Shown: piece by piece, positions 36,250-44,739 of the stretch
Layout: every line of letters begins with the position of its first letter
Numbering within the stretch: position 1 is the first letter of the stretch
Source: Epibacterium ulvae
Lineage (GTDB): Bacteria > Pseudomonadota > Alphaproteobacteria > Rhodobacterales > Rhodobacteraceae
Direction: 5' to 3'
Length of the DNA stretch: 64,000 nucleotides
Assembly: GCF_900102795.1 (NCBI RefSeq)
Contig: NZ_FMWG01000010.1
Coordinates: 1 to 64,000, forward strand
The notes under the pieces: model-generated
Told to the model about the DNA's origin: nothing
The model's database searches: none
The model's input: the letters and a program-made list of their open reading frames with translations, nothing else
Translations under genes and position numbers: made by a program

Positions 36250-37008
36250 TTAAATCATATCCCATATGAGTTTCGCAGCCAAGATTAGCGAAATAAGGAC
36301 CAGAAGCGGTTTGATCAATCGCGCACCGATGCGCTGGGCCAACCGTGCCCCTAGTTGCGCGCCTATGATCTGTGCCGCACCCATCGCCAACCCGGTAAAA
36401 AGCCAAGGCGGGGCGACAACCGCAAAGGCCACCAATGCGCCTGCGTTGGATGAAAAGTTCAGCAATTTTGTATGAGCGGTGGCTTTCAGGACACCAAAAC
36501 CGGCCAAAGATACAAAAGCGAGCATGTAGAAACTACCAGCACCTGGCCCCAGCAACCCATCATATCCCGCACACAAGGGAACAAGGGTGAGGCTGAACAG
36601 AACAGGGGAAAGCCGTTGCTGCCTGTCCTCATCATTCAGACCTTTTTTCGTGGCAAAGAATATCGCAATACCGACCAGCAGGACAGGCAGAAGCCAGCGA
36701 ATAAAATCTGTGGGCAATACCGATACAAGCAGTGCACCTAAAAGTGAGGCGACAAACGCAATCAGGGCGGGGGTAGACTGTTTGCGTAAATCTACATGGC
36801 CGCCACGGGCATAACTGATCGCCGCAGTTGCCGCCCCAAACAAACCTTGGATCTTATTCGTAGCAAGTGCTGTTAACGGGTTCGCACCCGCCATAATAAG
36901 TGCGGGCAGCGTTATTAGGCCTCCGCCCCCTGAAATTGCATCGATAAACCCTGCAGCGCCCGCTGCAATGAGCAGCAAGGCGAGAACTTCAAAACTGACT
37001 TCGAACAC
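36250..37008 (-). CDS. TSUP-family (TauE/SafE) membrane transporter
   Basis: The 252-residue protein has about eight hydrophobic segments in the two-repeat pattern of sulfite exporter TauE/SafE proteins, with the GFIDAISGGGGLITLP motif near the N-terminus and LGPGAGSFYMLAFV in the second half. It starts with GTG three bases after serB, so it is co-transcribed with serB. Its substrate, perhaps a sulfonate or other anion, is not shown. Confidence 0.85.
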   Translation of the reverse strand: MFEVSFEVLALLLIAAGAAGFIDAISGGGGLITLPALIMAGANPLTALATNKIQGLFGAATAAISYARGGHVDLRKQSTPALIAFVASLLGALLVSVLPTDFIRWLLPVLLVGIAIFFATKKGLNDEDRQQRLSPVLFSLTLVPLCAGYDGLLGPGAGSFYMLAFVSLAGFGVLKATAHTKLLNFSSNAGALVAFAVVAPPWLFTGLAMGAAQIIGAQLGARLAQRIGARLIKPLLVLISLILAAKLIWDMI

Positions 37009-37011
37009 GGG

Positions 37012-37890
37012 TTACACGCCCTGAAATTCATCTGCCATGTATCCTTGGATATAGAGCAGGGCTGAGAGGTCGCCGTGATTGATGCGCAGGTCACACTGGG
37101 CTGCAACAGTGGGTTTTGCGTGCAATGCGACCCCAGATCCTGCACGACCCAGCATGCCAAGATCATTTGCCCCATCGCCTACTGCGATCACATCGGATTC
37201 TGTGATGCCGAGATGGGCTGTGATTTCTTCCAATGCGTCAACTTTCGCTTGTCGTCCCAAGATTGGCAGGCCAACTTTGCCAGTCAATGTGCCGTTCTCG
37301 ACCAAAAGCGTATTGGCGCGGTTCTCGTCGAATCCCAACGTGGCTGCGACCTTGGCGGTAAACGCCGTAAACCCACCCGAAACCAAAGCCGCATAGGCTC
37401 CATTGGCCTTCATTGTTGCAAGCAACGCTTTGCCGCCAGGCATAAAGGTGATGCGGTTTTCCAGAACTTGATCAATGACAGTTTCCGGCAGATCTTTCAG
37501 CAGGCCAACGCGCTCTTTCAGGGCACCGTCAAAATCTAATTCACCATTCATCGCACGGGCAGTGATCTCTTTGACCTGTGCGCCGACGTCGGCTTCTTCG
37601 GCGAGTTCGTCAATGCATTCTTGCTGGATCATCGTGCTATCCATATCGGCAAGCAGCATTTTTTTTCGCCGTCCTTCAAGCGGTTGCAGCACGAGGTCCA
37701 CGCCTGTCTTTTGCAGATCTGCCCAAATGTCCCATTGGTTGCCGGGAAGGTGCGGCATCTCAAATTCCGCAGCAATGCCATGTGCAAGCCATCGCAACTC
37801 GCCGCCGCCCCAAGCGTTTCGCAGCGATTCGACCAAGGCAGGTTCGACGCGGGGTGTATCGGGGTTGCACAGCAAAGTGGTGACAAACAT
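37012..37890 (-). CDS. serB: Phosphoserine phosphatase
   Basis: SerB makes serine from phosphoserine. The 292-residue protein has the HAD motifs LADMDSTMIQQECIDE, the serine in VSGGFTAFT, and GDGANDLGMLGRAG, with an N-terminal ACT-like regulatory region (about 1-75). ATG 37890 has AAGGAAG eight bases upstream and replaces a longer frame. It is divergent from serC and precedes the TSUP gene. Confidence 0.95.
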   Translation of the reverse strand: MFVTTLLCNPDTPRVEPALVESLRNAWGGGELRWLAHGIAAEFEMPHLPGNQWDIWADLQKTGVDLVLQPLEGRRKKMLLADMDSTMIQQECIDELAEEADVGAQVKEITARAMNGELDFDGALKERVGLLKDLPETVIDQVLENRITFMPGGKALLATMKANGAYAALVSGGFTAFTAKVAATLGFDENRANTLLVENGTLTGKVGLPILGRQAKVDALEEITAHLGITESDVIAVGDGANDLGMLGRAGSGVALHAKPTVAAQCDLRINHGDLSALLYIQGYMADEFQGV

Positions 37891-38094
37891 CAGGCAGGCT
37901 TCCTTTGAGCTGATTCCGCCCATGGTGTAGCGGGGCGCGGTAATGAGAACCAGCCCTCGAAAACGGGAGCGTGCAGACAAATTGAAGCGCAAAAGTTTCC
38001 TAAAGGCGAAATTTTAGGTCGTATTTGGAAGAAGATTGGCCGCTAACGTGCGAAATTTATGCTTGTGCTATGGATCAACTCATCCTAGCTCTGT

Positions 38095-38130
38095 CGGCGG
38101 GACACCTCTCCCCAACGAGAGGCATTTATC
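38095..38130 (+). promoter_or_regulatory. serC leader RNA motif candidate
   Basis: Upstream of serC lies GGCGGGACACCTCTC then CCCAACGAGAGGCA, forming a hairpin CCTCTC / GAGAGG (38105-38122). The context and core sequence match my memory of the serC RNA motif of Alphaproteobacteria, a conserved leader of unknown ligand. A covariance-model match was not run. Confidence 0.55.
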
Positions 38131-38146
38131 TGTAAGGATAGCATTG

Positions 38147-39292
38147 ATGGCTACTCAGCAACCGGCCGCGCGCCCGGCTAACCCGCGTTTTTCTTCGGGC
38201 CCTTGTGCCAAACCCCCAACATTTGAGCTTGCTAAATTGGCTGATGCTGCGCTGGGCCGCAGCCACCGCGCCGCTGTTGGCAAGGCTAAGCTGAAAGACG
38301 CAATCGAAGGCACCCGCGAAGTTCTTGGCATTCCAGCAGATTACCGCATTGGTATTGTGCCCGCATCTGACACCGGCGCAATGGAAATGGCGATGTGGTC
38401 GCTTTTGGGGGAGCGCAAAGTTGAGATGCTCGCTTGGGAAAGCTTTGGCGCAGGCTGGGTCACCGATGTAGTGAAACAGTTGAAAATCGATGCCGAGTCC
38501 AAAATCGCGGACTACGGTCAGATTGTTGACCTCGCGTCGGTCGATTTTGCAAACGATGTTGTCTTTACCTGGAACGGTACCACCTCTGGTGTTCGTGTTC
38601 CAAATGGTGATTGGATCGCGGCTGACCGCGATGGCCTGACCATCTGTGATGCGACCTCAGCTGCTTTTGCCATGGATCTGCCTTGGGACAAGCTGGATGT
38701 AACGACCTTCTCCTGGCAGAAGGTTCTAGGTGGCGAAGCGGCGCATGGTGTCATCGTGCTAAGCCCGCGTGCTGTTGCACGTCTGGAAAGCTACACCCCG
38801 GCATGGCCTTTGCCCAAGATTTTCCGCATGACCAAAGGCGGCAAGCTGATCGAAGGTATCTTTACCGGTGCAACGATCAACACGCCTTCGATGCTGGCGG
38901 TTGAGGATTATCTGTTTGCGCTGGATTGGGCACGTTCCGTGGGTGGGCTGCAAGGCTTGATCGCGCGTGCTGACGCCAATGCACAGGCCGTTCATGATTT
39001 CTGTGCGGCAAATGACTGGATTGCAAACCTCGCTGAGGATGACGCGAACCGCTCCAACACTTCGGTCTGCCTGAAATTCACCGATGACCGGATTCAGGAT
39101 GGCGCTGCTTTTGCAAAAGCTGTGGCTAAGCGTCTCGAAGCTGAAAATATCGCACTTGATATTGGCGCTTATCGTGATGCGCCTGCAGGGCTGCGGATCT
39201 GGTGTGGTGGCACGGTAGAAACCGTCGATGTACAGGCGATGCTGCCTTGGTTGGCTTGGGCCTTTGAGGCTGAGATTGTCGCACAGGGTTAA
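38147..39292 (+). CDS. serC: Phosphoserine aminotransferase
   Basis: SerC transaminates 3-phosphohydroxypyruvate to phosphoserine with pyridoxal phosphate. The 381-residue protein is of the alphaproteobacterial type, with [31 protein letters not shown], and the PLP lysine in [17 protein letters not shown] 38147 has AAGGA upstream. A hairpin terminator candidate follows, then serA. Confidence 0.96.
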   Translation: MATQQPAARPANPRFSSGPCAKPPTFELAKLADAALGRSHRAAVGKAKLKDAIEGTREVLGIPADYRIGIVPASDTGAMEMAMWSLLGERKVEMLAWESFGAGWVTDVVKQLKIDAESKIADYGQIVDLASVDFANDVVFTWNGTTSGVRVPNGDWIAADRDGLTICDATSAAFAMDLPWDKLDVTTFSWQKVLGGEAAHGVIVLSPRAVARLESYTPAWPLPKIFRMTKGGKLIEGIFTGATINTPSMLAVEDYLFALDWARSVGGLQGLIARADANAQAVHDFCAANDWIANLAEDDANRSNTSVCLKFTDDRIQDGAAFAKAVAKRLEAENIALDIGAYRDAPAGLRIWCGGTVETVDVQAMLPWLAWAFEAEIVAQG

Positions 39293-39309
39293 TCCTGATT
39301 GATCCTTCG

Positions 39310-39334
39310 CCCGGCGGTGTCGCCGGGCCATCTT
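39310..39334 (+). terminator. Hairpin between serC and serA
   Basis: Seven perfect base pairs CCCGGCG / CGCCGGG with a four-base loop, followed by CCATCTTTCCC. It may terminate part of the serC transcripts. Confidence 0.5.
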
Positions 39335-39381
39335 TCCCATTCTTCCGGCCTTATGAGGCCCCCGACAAAGGACCAAACACC

Positions 39382-40974
39382 ATGGCTCCCAAAGTACTTG
39401 TATCTGATAAACTGTCCGAAACTGCCGTTCAGATTTTCCGTGATCGTGGCATCGATGTGGATTTCATGCCTGACCTTGGCAAAGACAAAGACAAACTGGC
39501 CGAAGTGATTGGCCAGTATGATGGTCTTGCGATCCGTTCAGCGACCAAGGTTACGCCCACCATTCTGGAAGCGGCTACAAATCTAAAAGTCGTTGGCCGC
39601 GCTGGTATCGGTACGGACAATGTTGACAAGGAAGCCGCGTCGAAAAAAGGTGTGATCGTGATGAACACGCCCTTTGGCAACATGATCACCACCGCTGAAC
39701 ACGCGATTGCGATGATGTTTGCTGTGGCGCGTCAGATCCCCGAAGCATCGGCGTCTACCCACGCGGGCAAATGGGAAAAATCCAAATTCATGGGTGTTGA
39801 GCTGACCAACAAGACGCTGGGCGTTATTGGGGCGGGCAACATCGGTGGCATCGTTTGTGATCGCGCCCGTGGTCTGAAGATGAAAGTCATCGCGTTTGAT
39901 CCCTTCCTGTCGGAAGAGAAGGCGGACAAAATGGGCGTTGAAAAGGTTGAGCTGGACGACCTTTTGGCCCGTGCTGATTTCATCACGCTGCACGTGCCGC
40001 TGACAGATGGCACACGCAATATTCTGTCGGCTGAAAACCTCGCGAAAACCAAAAAAGGCGTTCGCATTGTGAACTGTGCCCGTGGTGGTCTGGTTGACGA
40101 AGTGGCATTGGCTGAACTGCTGAAATCCGGCCATGTTGCCGGTGCAGCGTTTGACGTGTTTGCAGAAGAACCAGCAAAAGAGAACGCATTGTTTAATCTG
40201 CCCAACGTCGTTTGTACGCCTCACTTGGGTGCGGCAACCACGGAAGCACAAGAAAACGTTGCGCTTCAAGTTGCAGAGCAGATGTCAAACTATCTGCTGA
40301 CTGGCGCTGTAGAAAACGCATTGAATATGCCTTCTGTGACCGCCGAAGAAGCCAAGATCATGGGCCCTTGGATCAAGCTGGCAGATCACCTTGGTGCCTT
40401 TGCAGGTCAGATGACGGATGAGCCGATCAAGGCAATTAACATTCTGTATGATGGTGTTGCTGCGGAAATGAATTTGGACGCGCTGAACTGTTCTGTCATC
40501 GCGGGCATCATGAAAAAAGCCAACCCTGACGTGAACATGGTGTCTGCACCTGTGATCGCAAAAGAGCGCGGCATTCAGATCTCTACCACCAATCAGGATA
40601 AATCAGGTACCTTTGATGGTTATATCAAAGTGACCGTTGTGACCGAAGAGAGAGAGCGTTCGGTCGCTGGAACTGTCTTCTCTGATGGTAAACCCCGCTT
40701 TATTCAGATCAAAGGCATCAACATTGACGCCGAAGTTGGTGAACACATGCTTTACACCACAAACGAAGATGTCCCAGGTATTATTGGTACGCTGGGTCAG
40801 ACCATGGGTGAAAACGGCGTGAACATCGCGAACTTTACTTTGGGTCGTTCTGAAGTTGGTGGTGGTGCGATTGCGCTGCTTTATGTTGATGCCCAGGTGC
40901 CTGCAGATGTGATCGGTAAGCTTTGCGAGACCGGTAAATTCCGTCAGGTTAAATCTGTCCGCTTTGACGTCTAA
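39382..40974 (+). CDS. serA: D-3-phosphoglycerate dehydrogenase
   Basis: SerA commits 3-phosphoglycerate to serine synthesis. The 530-residue length marks the long type with an inserted ASB domain and a C-terminal ACT domain (about 455-530, VPGIIGTLGQTMGENGVNIA). The NAD site is GVIGAGNIGGIVCDRARG and the catalytic region includes CARGGLVDE and PHLGAATTEAQENVA. It follows serC by 89 bases and ends in a strong terminator. Confidence 0.97.
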   Translation: MAPKVLVSDKLSETAVQIFRDRGIDVDFMPDLGKDKDKLAEVIGQYDGLAIRSATKVTPTILEAATNLKVVGRAGIGTDNVDKEAASKKGVIVMNTPFGNMITTAEHAIAMMFAVARQIPEASASTHAGKWEKSKFMGVELTNKTLGVIGAGNIGGIVCDRARGLKMKVIAFDPFLSEEKADKMGVEKVELDDLLARADFITLHVPLTDGTRNILSAENLAKTKKGVRIVNCARGGLVDEVALAELLKSGHVAGAAFDVFAEEPAKENALFNLPNVVCTPHLGAATTEAQENVALQVAEQMSNYLLTGAVENALNMPSVTAEEAKIMGPWIKLADHLGAFAGQMTDEPIKAINILYDGVAAEMNLDALNCSVIAGIMKKANPDVNMVSAPVIAKERGIQISTTNQDKSGTFDGYIKVTVVTEERERSVAGTVFSDGKPRFIQIKGINIDAEVGEHMLYTTNEDVPGIIGTLGQTMGENGVNIANFTLGRSEVGGGAIALLYVDAQVPADVIGKLCETGKFRQVKSVRFDV

Positions 40975-40993
40975 GTAGATACATCAAGTCTGG

Positions 40994-41024
40994 AAAAGCC
41001 GCCCTTTTAGGGTGGCTTTTTTTT
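40994..41024 (+). terminator. Terminator of serA
   Basis: Stem AAAAGCCGCCCT / AGGGTGGCTTTT (one wobble pair) with a three-base loop, ending in eight T residues. Confidence 0.9.
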
Positions 41025-41064
41025 GTTTAGCCTACTGGGATTGTTTAGTGAAATTGGTGGGCTC

Positions 41065-41673
41065 ATGACTTTGCGGCAAGATTTAATCAATCCGGGGCTT
41101 TTGAAAAAACTCGGCCTTACGCTGTCCTTGCCGGGGGCGATCGTTTTTGTGGTGCCTTGGACGGCCAATAGCGACATCGCGTTGCGCGCGTGTTTGGCGA
41201 CAATGCTGGGGCTTGGCCTTTGGAATTTGGATCAAACGCCCAGTGTTCAGGGGCAGCCGATACTCTACCGCATAAGTATCGCTCTGTTTCAGTGGTTTTA
41301 TTTCGGATGCTTCATGATCTTGATGCTGGATGCAACTTCCGTGCAATCCGCTCTGATCCAATACGCTGTGTCTGGCGCACTTTTTGGGATCTCGATGGCG
41401 TTCTGGCATAAGGGCGGCGAGATGCCGGTTGCGGTTGAAGCGTTGAATTTGCCCAAGCAGGTAGCGTTCTTAGCTTTGTGCCATTTTTGTGCGGTTGGGG
41501 GCCTGCTGGGGTATTCGACCTCGCCGTCGGGGCTGTTTCCGGCAATTGTTGTATTTTGTAATCTGGGATTCTCCGCACACCAGACTTGGCGGACCGTCGA
41601 GGGCAAATTTTACCATATCCTTCTGTATCTATCGCTGTCCATCGCATTGTACATAATGCTGGCCGAACAATAG
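41065..41673 (+). CDS. Multi-pass membrane protein of unknown function
   Basis: The 202-residue protein is strongly hydrophobic with about six membrane segments (around 18-35, 42-55, 70-90, 96-112, 130-150, 156-172, 185-200 in part) and no motif I recognise. ATG 41065 is preferred because an earlier frame start lies in the serA terminator. It stands alone between serA and the tdh inverted repeat. Confidence 0.6.
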   Translation: MTLRQDLINPGLLKKLGLTLSLPGAIVFVVPWTANSDIALRACLATMLGLGLWNLDQTPSVQGQPILYRISIALFQWFYFGCFMILMLDATSVQSALIQYAVSGALFGISMAFWHKGGEMPVAVEALNLPKQVAFLALCHFCAVGGLLGYSTSPSGLFPAIVVFCNLGFSAHQTWRTVEGKFYHILLYLSLSIALYIMLAEQ

Positions 41674-41736
41674 GAGCGACGCGGGCAACCAAACGCGCCC
41701 CCGCTTTTTCATCTTGTCCGAAATACTCTCGGGGGT

Positions 41737-41793
41737 GAATTGGTCCTAAGGGATAAGGGGGCAGACAGTCCCCTTATCCCTTAGGACCAATTC
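41737..41793. repeat. Perfect 24-bp inverted repeat covering the tdh stop codon
   Basis: Arms 41737-41760 and 41770-41793 are perfect complements around the nine-base loop GCAGACAGT. The right arm encodes the last four tdh codons and its stop. The neighbouring CCGAAATACTCTCGGGGG and GGGGGCAGA resemble a dispersed Rhodobacterales intergenic element. It can act as a terminator for tdh, though no T run follows. Confidence 0.85.
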
Positions 41794-42824
41794 AACACAA
41801 CCTTACCGCTTTGGCCTGATTTCATTGTTTCAAATCCTTGGGCAAAATCATCTACCGCGAACCGATGTGTGATTACGCGGCTGACATCCAGCCCGTTTTG
41901 CAACATGGCAATCATCTTGTACCAGGTTTCAAACATTTCACGACCATAGACGCCTTTGATGGTGATGGCCTTAAACACGATGCGTGACCAATCGACGGGG
42001 GATTTGCCAGGGGGGATGCCAAGTAAGGCGATTTTGCCGCCCATGACAAGGGCCTCTACCATCTGGTCCATTGCGGCTTGATTACCCGACATTTCAAGGC
42101 CAACGTCAAATCCTTGACGCAAGCCAAGTTCGTGTACCACATCGTTCAGATCTTCGCGGCTTACGTTCACTGGACGCACCGAAGGGACGACGTGTTCGGC
42201 GAGGAACAGCCGATCGGGATTCACATCGGTAATGACCACATTACGAGCCCCCGCATGGCGGGCGACGGCAGCGGCCATAATGCCAATTGGACCTGCTCCG
42301 GTGATCAGTACATCCTCGCCAAGCAAGTCAAAACTAAGGGCGGTATGAACCGCATTGCCCAATGGATCAAGGATTGCACCAATGTCGTCTGGGATGTCAT
42401 CGGGCAGCGGTATTACGTTAAAAGCGGGCAGTTTCAGGTACTGCGCAAATGCGCCTTGTTCATCCACGCCGATCCCGCGTGTGCCGGGGTCTAGGTGAAA
42501 TTTACCTGCACGGGATTGGCGGCTATCGGTTTCGATCAGATGACCTTCACCTGAACAACGCTGTCCCACCGCAAGTCCTGTTACATCTCGCCCGATTTCA
42601 ACGATTTCACCGGCAAACTCATGACCTGTGATCATCGGATGGGGAACCGTGGCAGCGGCCCAGTCATCCCAGTTCCAGATATGAATGTCAGTGCCACAGA
42701 TGCCTGTCTTGTTTATTTTGATCAGAACTTCGTCTGGGCCAATTTCAGGGACTGGAGCTTGAACCATCCACAGCCCTTCTTTTGGGTGAGATTTCTCCAG
42801 CGCTTTCATCGTATTGGGTCGCAT
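41781..42824 (-). CDS. tdh: L-threonine 3-dehydrogenase, structural-zinc cysteines replaced
   Basis: Tdh oxidises L-threonine to 2-amino-3-ketobutyrate with NAD. The 347-residue protein aligns closely with the medium-chain zinc enzyme: catalytic-zinc residues C43 ([12 protein letters not shown]) and H68-E69, and the Rossmann motif [18 protein letters not shown]. The four cysteines that hold the structural zinc in E. coli Tdh are here E98, S101, S104 and D112, with flanking residues kept. Tdh lies one base after kbl in the usual operon. Its last codons form one arm of a perfect inverted repeat. Confidence 0.95.
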   Translation of the reverse strand: MRPNTMKALEKSHPKEGLWMVQAPVPEIGPDEVLIKINKTGICGTDIHIWNWDDWAAATVPHPMITGHEFAGEIVEIGRDVTGLAVGQRCSGEGHLIETDSRQSRAGKFHLDPGTRGIGVDEQGAFAQYLKLPAFNVIPLPDDIPDDIGAILDPLGNAVHTALSFDLLGEDVLITGAGPIGIMAAAVARHAGARNVVITDVNPDRLFLAEHVVPSVRPVNVSREDLNDVVHELGLRQGFDVGLEMSGNQAAMDQMVEALVMGGKIALLGIPPGKSPVDWSRIVFKAITIKGVYGREMFETWYKMIAMLQNGLDVSRVITHRFAVDDFAQGFETMKSGQSGKVVLNWS

Positions 42825-42825
42825 A

Positions 42826-44010
42826 TCAGATCACTCCGCAGGCTTTACCTGCTGTTTCGAAAGCTTTGAGTGCGCGGTTGAGATCTTCCCGGGTAAGGGC
42901 AGCGTTCATTTGCGTACGAATGCGGGCCTGTCCGCGTGGTACGACGGGAAAGAAGAAGCCAGAGACATAGACGCCTTCCTCGAAAAGCCGAGCGGCCATA
43001 TCCTGCGCAAGCTGGGCTTCTCCCAACATCACTGGAACGATTGGATGTTCGCCAGGAAGCAGGTCAAACCCAAGGGCGGTCAGGCCTTCGCGCCAGAATT
43101 TCGTGTTTTCAAAAAGCCTCTTGCGAAGGTCGGCTCCTTCTTCAATTAGGCGAATGGCTTCGATACCTGCTGCGACAATTGCAGGGGGGAGAGAGTTTGA
43201 AAACAGATAGGGCCGTGCACGTTGGCGTAGAAGATCGATCACGGGTTGGGGACCGGCAATATAGCCACCGATTGCGCCGCCCAATGCTTTGCCCAGAGTG
43301 CCAGTTAGGATATCGACGTCGACACCAAAGTGATCTGGCGTGCCTGCCCCACGTGGGCCCATAAAACCTGTGGCATGACAATCGTCCACCATCACAACCG
43401 CATCGTATTGATCGGCGAGGGCACGGATTGCAGGCAGGTTTGCCAGATAGCCGTCCATTGAAAACACACCATCCGTTGCGATCATGATGTGGCGTGCCCC
43501 GTTGGCGCGTGCATCTTTTAGCTTGGCCTCTAGGTCAGTCATATCATTATTGGCATAGCGATAGCGTTGTGCTTTGCACAGACGAACACCATCAATGATC
43601 GACGCGTGATTCAGGCTGTCCGAGATGATCGCATCTTCGGCGGCCAAAAGGGGCTCAAACAGGCCGCCATTGGCATCAAAACAAGCGGCAAAAAGGATCG
43701 AGTCGTCTGTGTTGAGGAACGTTGCGATGCGTTGCTCTAGCGTGCGGTGCAAATCTTGTGTGCCGCAGATAAAGCGGACGGAGGCCATGCCAAACCCTTT
43801 GTCCTCCATCACATCGCAGGCCGCTTTGATCAGATCAGGGTGGTCTGCGAGGCCGAGATAGTTATTGGCACACAAATTGATCACCCGTCGGTCGCCGACG
43901 GCAATTTCACCTCCTTGAGGAGAGGTAATCAAGCGTTCTCGTTTATAAAGCCCGTCTGCATCAATCTGCGTCAGAGTGTTAGAAATGTGATCCAAAAATG
44001 CGGTGGCCAC
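42826..44010 (-). CDS. kbl: Glycine C-acetyltransferase (2-amino-3-ketobutyrate CoA ligase)
   Basis: Kbl cleaves 2-amino-3-ketobutyrate with CoA to glycine and acetyl-CoA, completing threonine degradation begun by Tdh. The 394-residue alpha-oxoamine synthase has [21 protein letters not shown] and the PLP lysine in [14 protein letters not shown]. It starts with GTG preceded by AGGGGAG. It is co-transcribed with tdh and downstream of an XRE regulator. Confidence 0.96.
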   Translation of the reverse strand: MATAFLDHISNTLTQIDADGLYKRERLITSPQGGEIAVGDRRVINLCANNYLGLADHPDLIKAACDVMEDKGFGMASVRFICGTQDLHRTLEQRIATFLNTDDSILFAACFDANGGLFEPLLAAEDAIISDSLNHASIIDGVRLCKAQRYRYANNDMTDLEAKLKDARANGARHIMIATDGVFSMDGYLANLPAIRALADQYDAVVMVDDCHATGFMGPRGAGTPDHFGVDVDILTGTLGKALGGAIGGYIAGPQPVIDLLRQRARPYLFSNSLPPAIVAAGIEAIRLIEEGADLRKRLFENTKFWREGLTALGFDLLPGEHPIVPVMLGEAQLAQDMAARLFEEGVYVSGFFFPVVPRGQARIRTQMNAALTREDLNRALKAFETAGKACGVI

Positions 44011-44022
44011 GATGGTACTCCC

Positions 44023-44038
44023 CTATTCGTTGGAATAG
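44023..44038. promoter_or_regulatory. Palindrome in the kbl leader, possible operator
   Basis: CTATTC-GTTG-GAATAG is a perfect six-base inverted repeat 13 bases upstream of kbl. It may be an operator for the XRE-cupin protein encoded just upstream. Confidence 0.4.
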
Positions 44039-44121
44039 TTTCTACCATAGCGGATTATTTTCCCAAATAGGAGAATTCAAGTATTTTGGACAAATTTCCG
44101 TTAATGTGGATTTTCTAACCG

Positions 44122-44688
44122 TTAGTTGCTTTTAACGATCAGAAACACCCGAGCTGGCCCATGTATTGCAGTGATTGAATGGGGGACATCAGCTGTATAA
44201 CGGGCCGAATCGTCTGTTTTCAGATGGCTTTCAGCATTGCCGGAAATAAGATCAATGCTGCCTTCTAGAACGGTCAGTTGTTCTTTCGTGCCGCGACCAT
44301 GGGGCTGGCTGATCAAGGTTCCGCCGTTATCAAAACGGATATCATAAACTTCGTGTCCACCAACGTCTTCTGGTGGGGAGAGAATGCGAATGCGGCAGCC
44401 TTGTCCCATATTTTCTATTTTTGGTACGTCTTGGGCCAGCAAAACCTCTATATGATCAGTTGCATCTCCGGCTTCCAGCAGCCCCGCGAAATCGACCTGC
44501 AATGCACGGGTCAGATTCCAAAGAGTGGCGATCGTTGGTGAGGATTCACCACGTTCTATCTGGCTGACCATGGAGCGGCTGACACCTGAAAGATTTGCTA
44601 CGGCTTCCAGTGACAGTCCTTGTGCCCGACGTGCTTCTTTCAGGCGCGCGGGCAAAAGTGTAAGAATATCGGTTGTATCATCCGTCAT
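44122..44688 (-). CDS. XRE-family regulator with C-terminal cupin
   Basis: The 188-residue protein has an N-terminal helix-turn-helix (about 12-66; LSLEAVANLSGVSRSMVSQIERGESSP) and a C-terminal cupin (about 110-185; GGHEVYDIRFDNGGTLISQPHGRGTKEQ). Such regulators sense small molecules. Its place 111 bases before kbl-tdh on the same strand suggests that it controls threonine breakdown. Confidence 0.88.
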   Translation of the reverse strand: MTDDTTDILTLLPARLKEARRAQGLSLEAVANLSGVSRSMVSQIERGESSPTIATLWNLTRALQVDFAGLLEAGDATDHIEVLLAQDVPKIENMGQGCRIRILSPPEDVGGHEVYDIRFDNGGTLISQPHGRGTKEQLTVLEGSIDLISGNAESHLKTDDSARYTADVPHSITAIHGPARVFLIVKSN

Positions 44689-44739
44689 AACGGAGCTTCC
44701 TGCATTATCAGGCGTTTTGTCAAACGCTGCTCTGTTTGA

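Noticed and set aside
39583-40269. 228-codon frame opposite serA
   Set aside because: Antisense shadow; cysteine- and arginine-rich sequence without family likeness.
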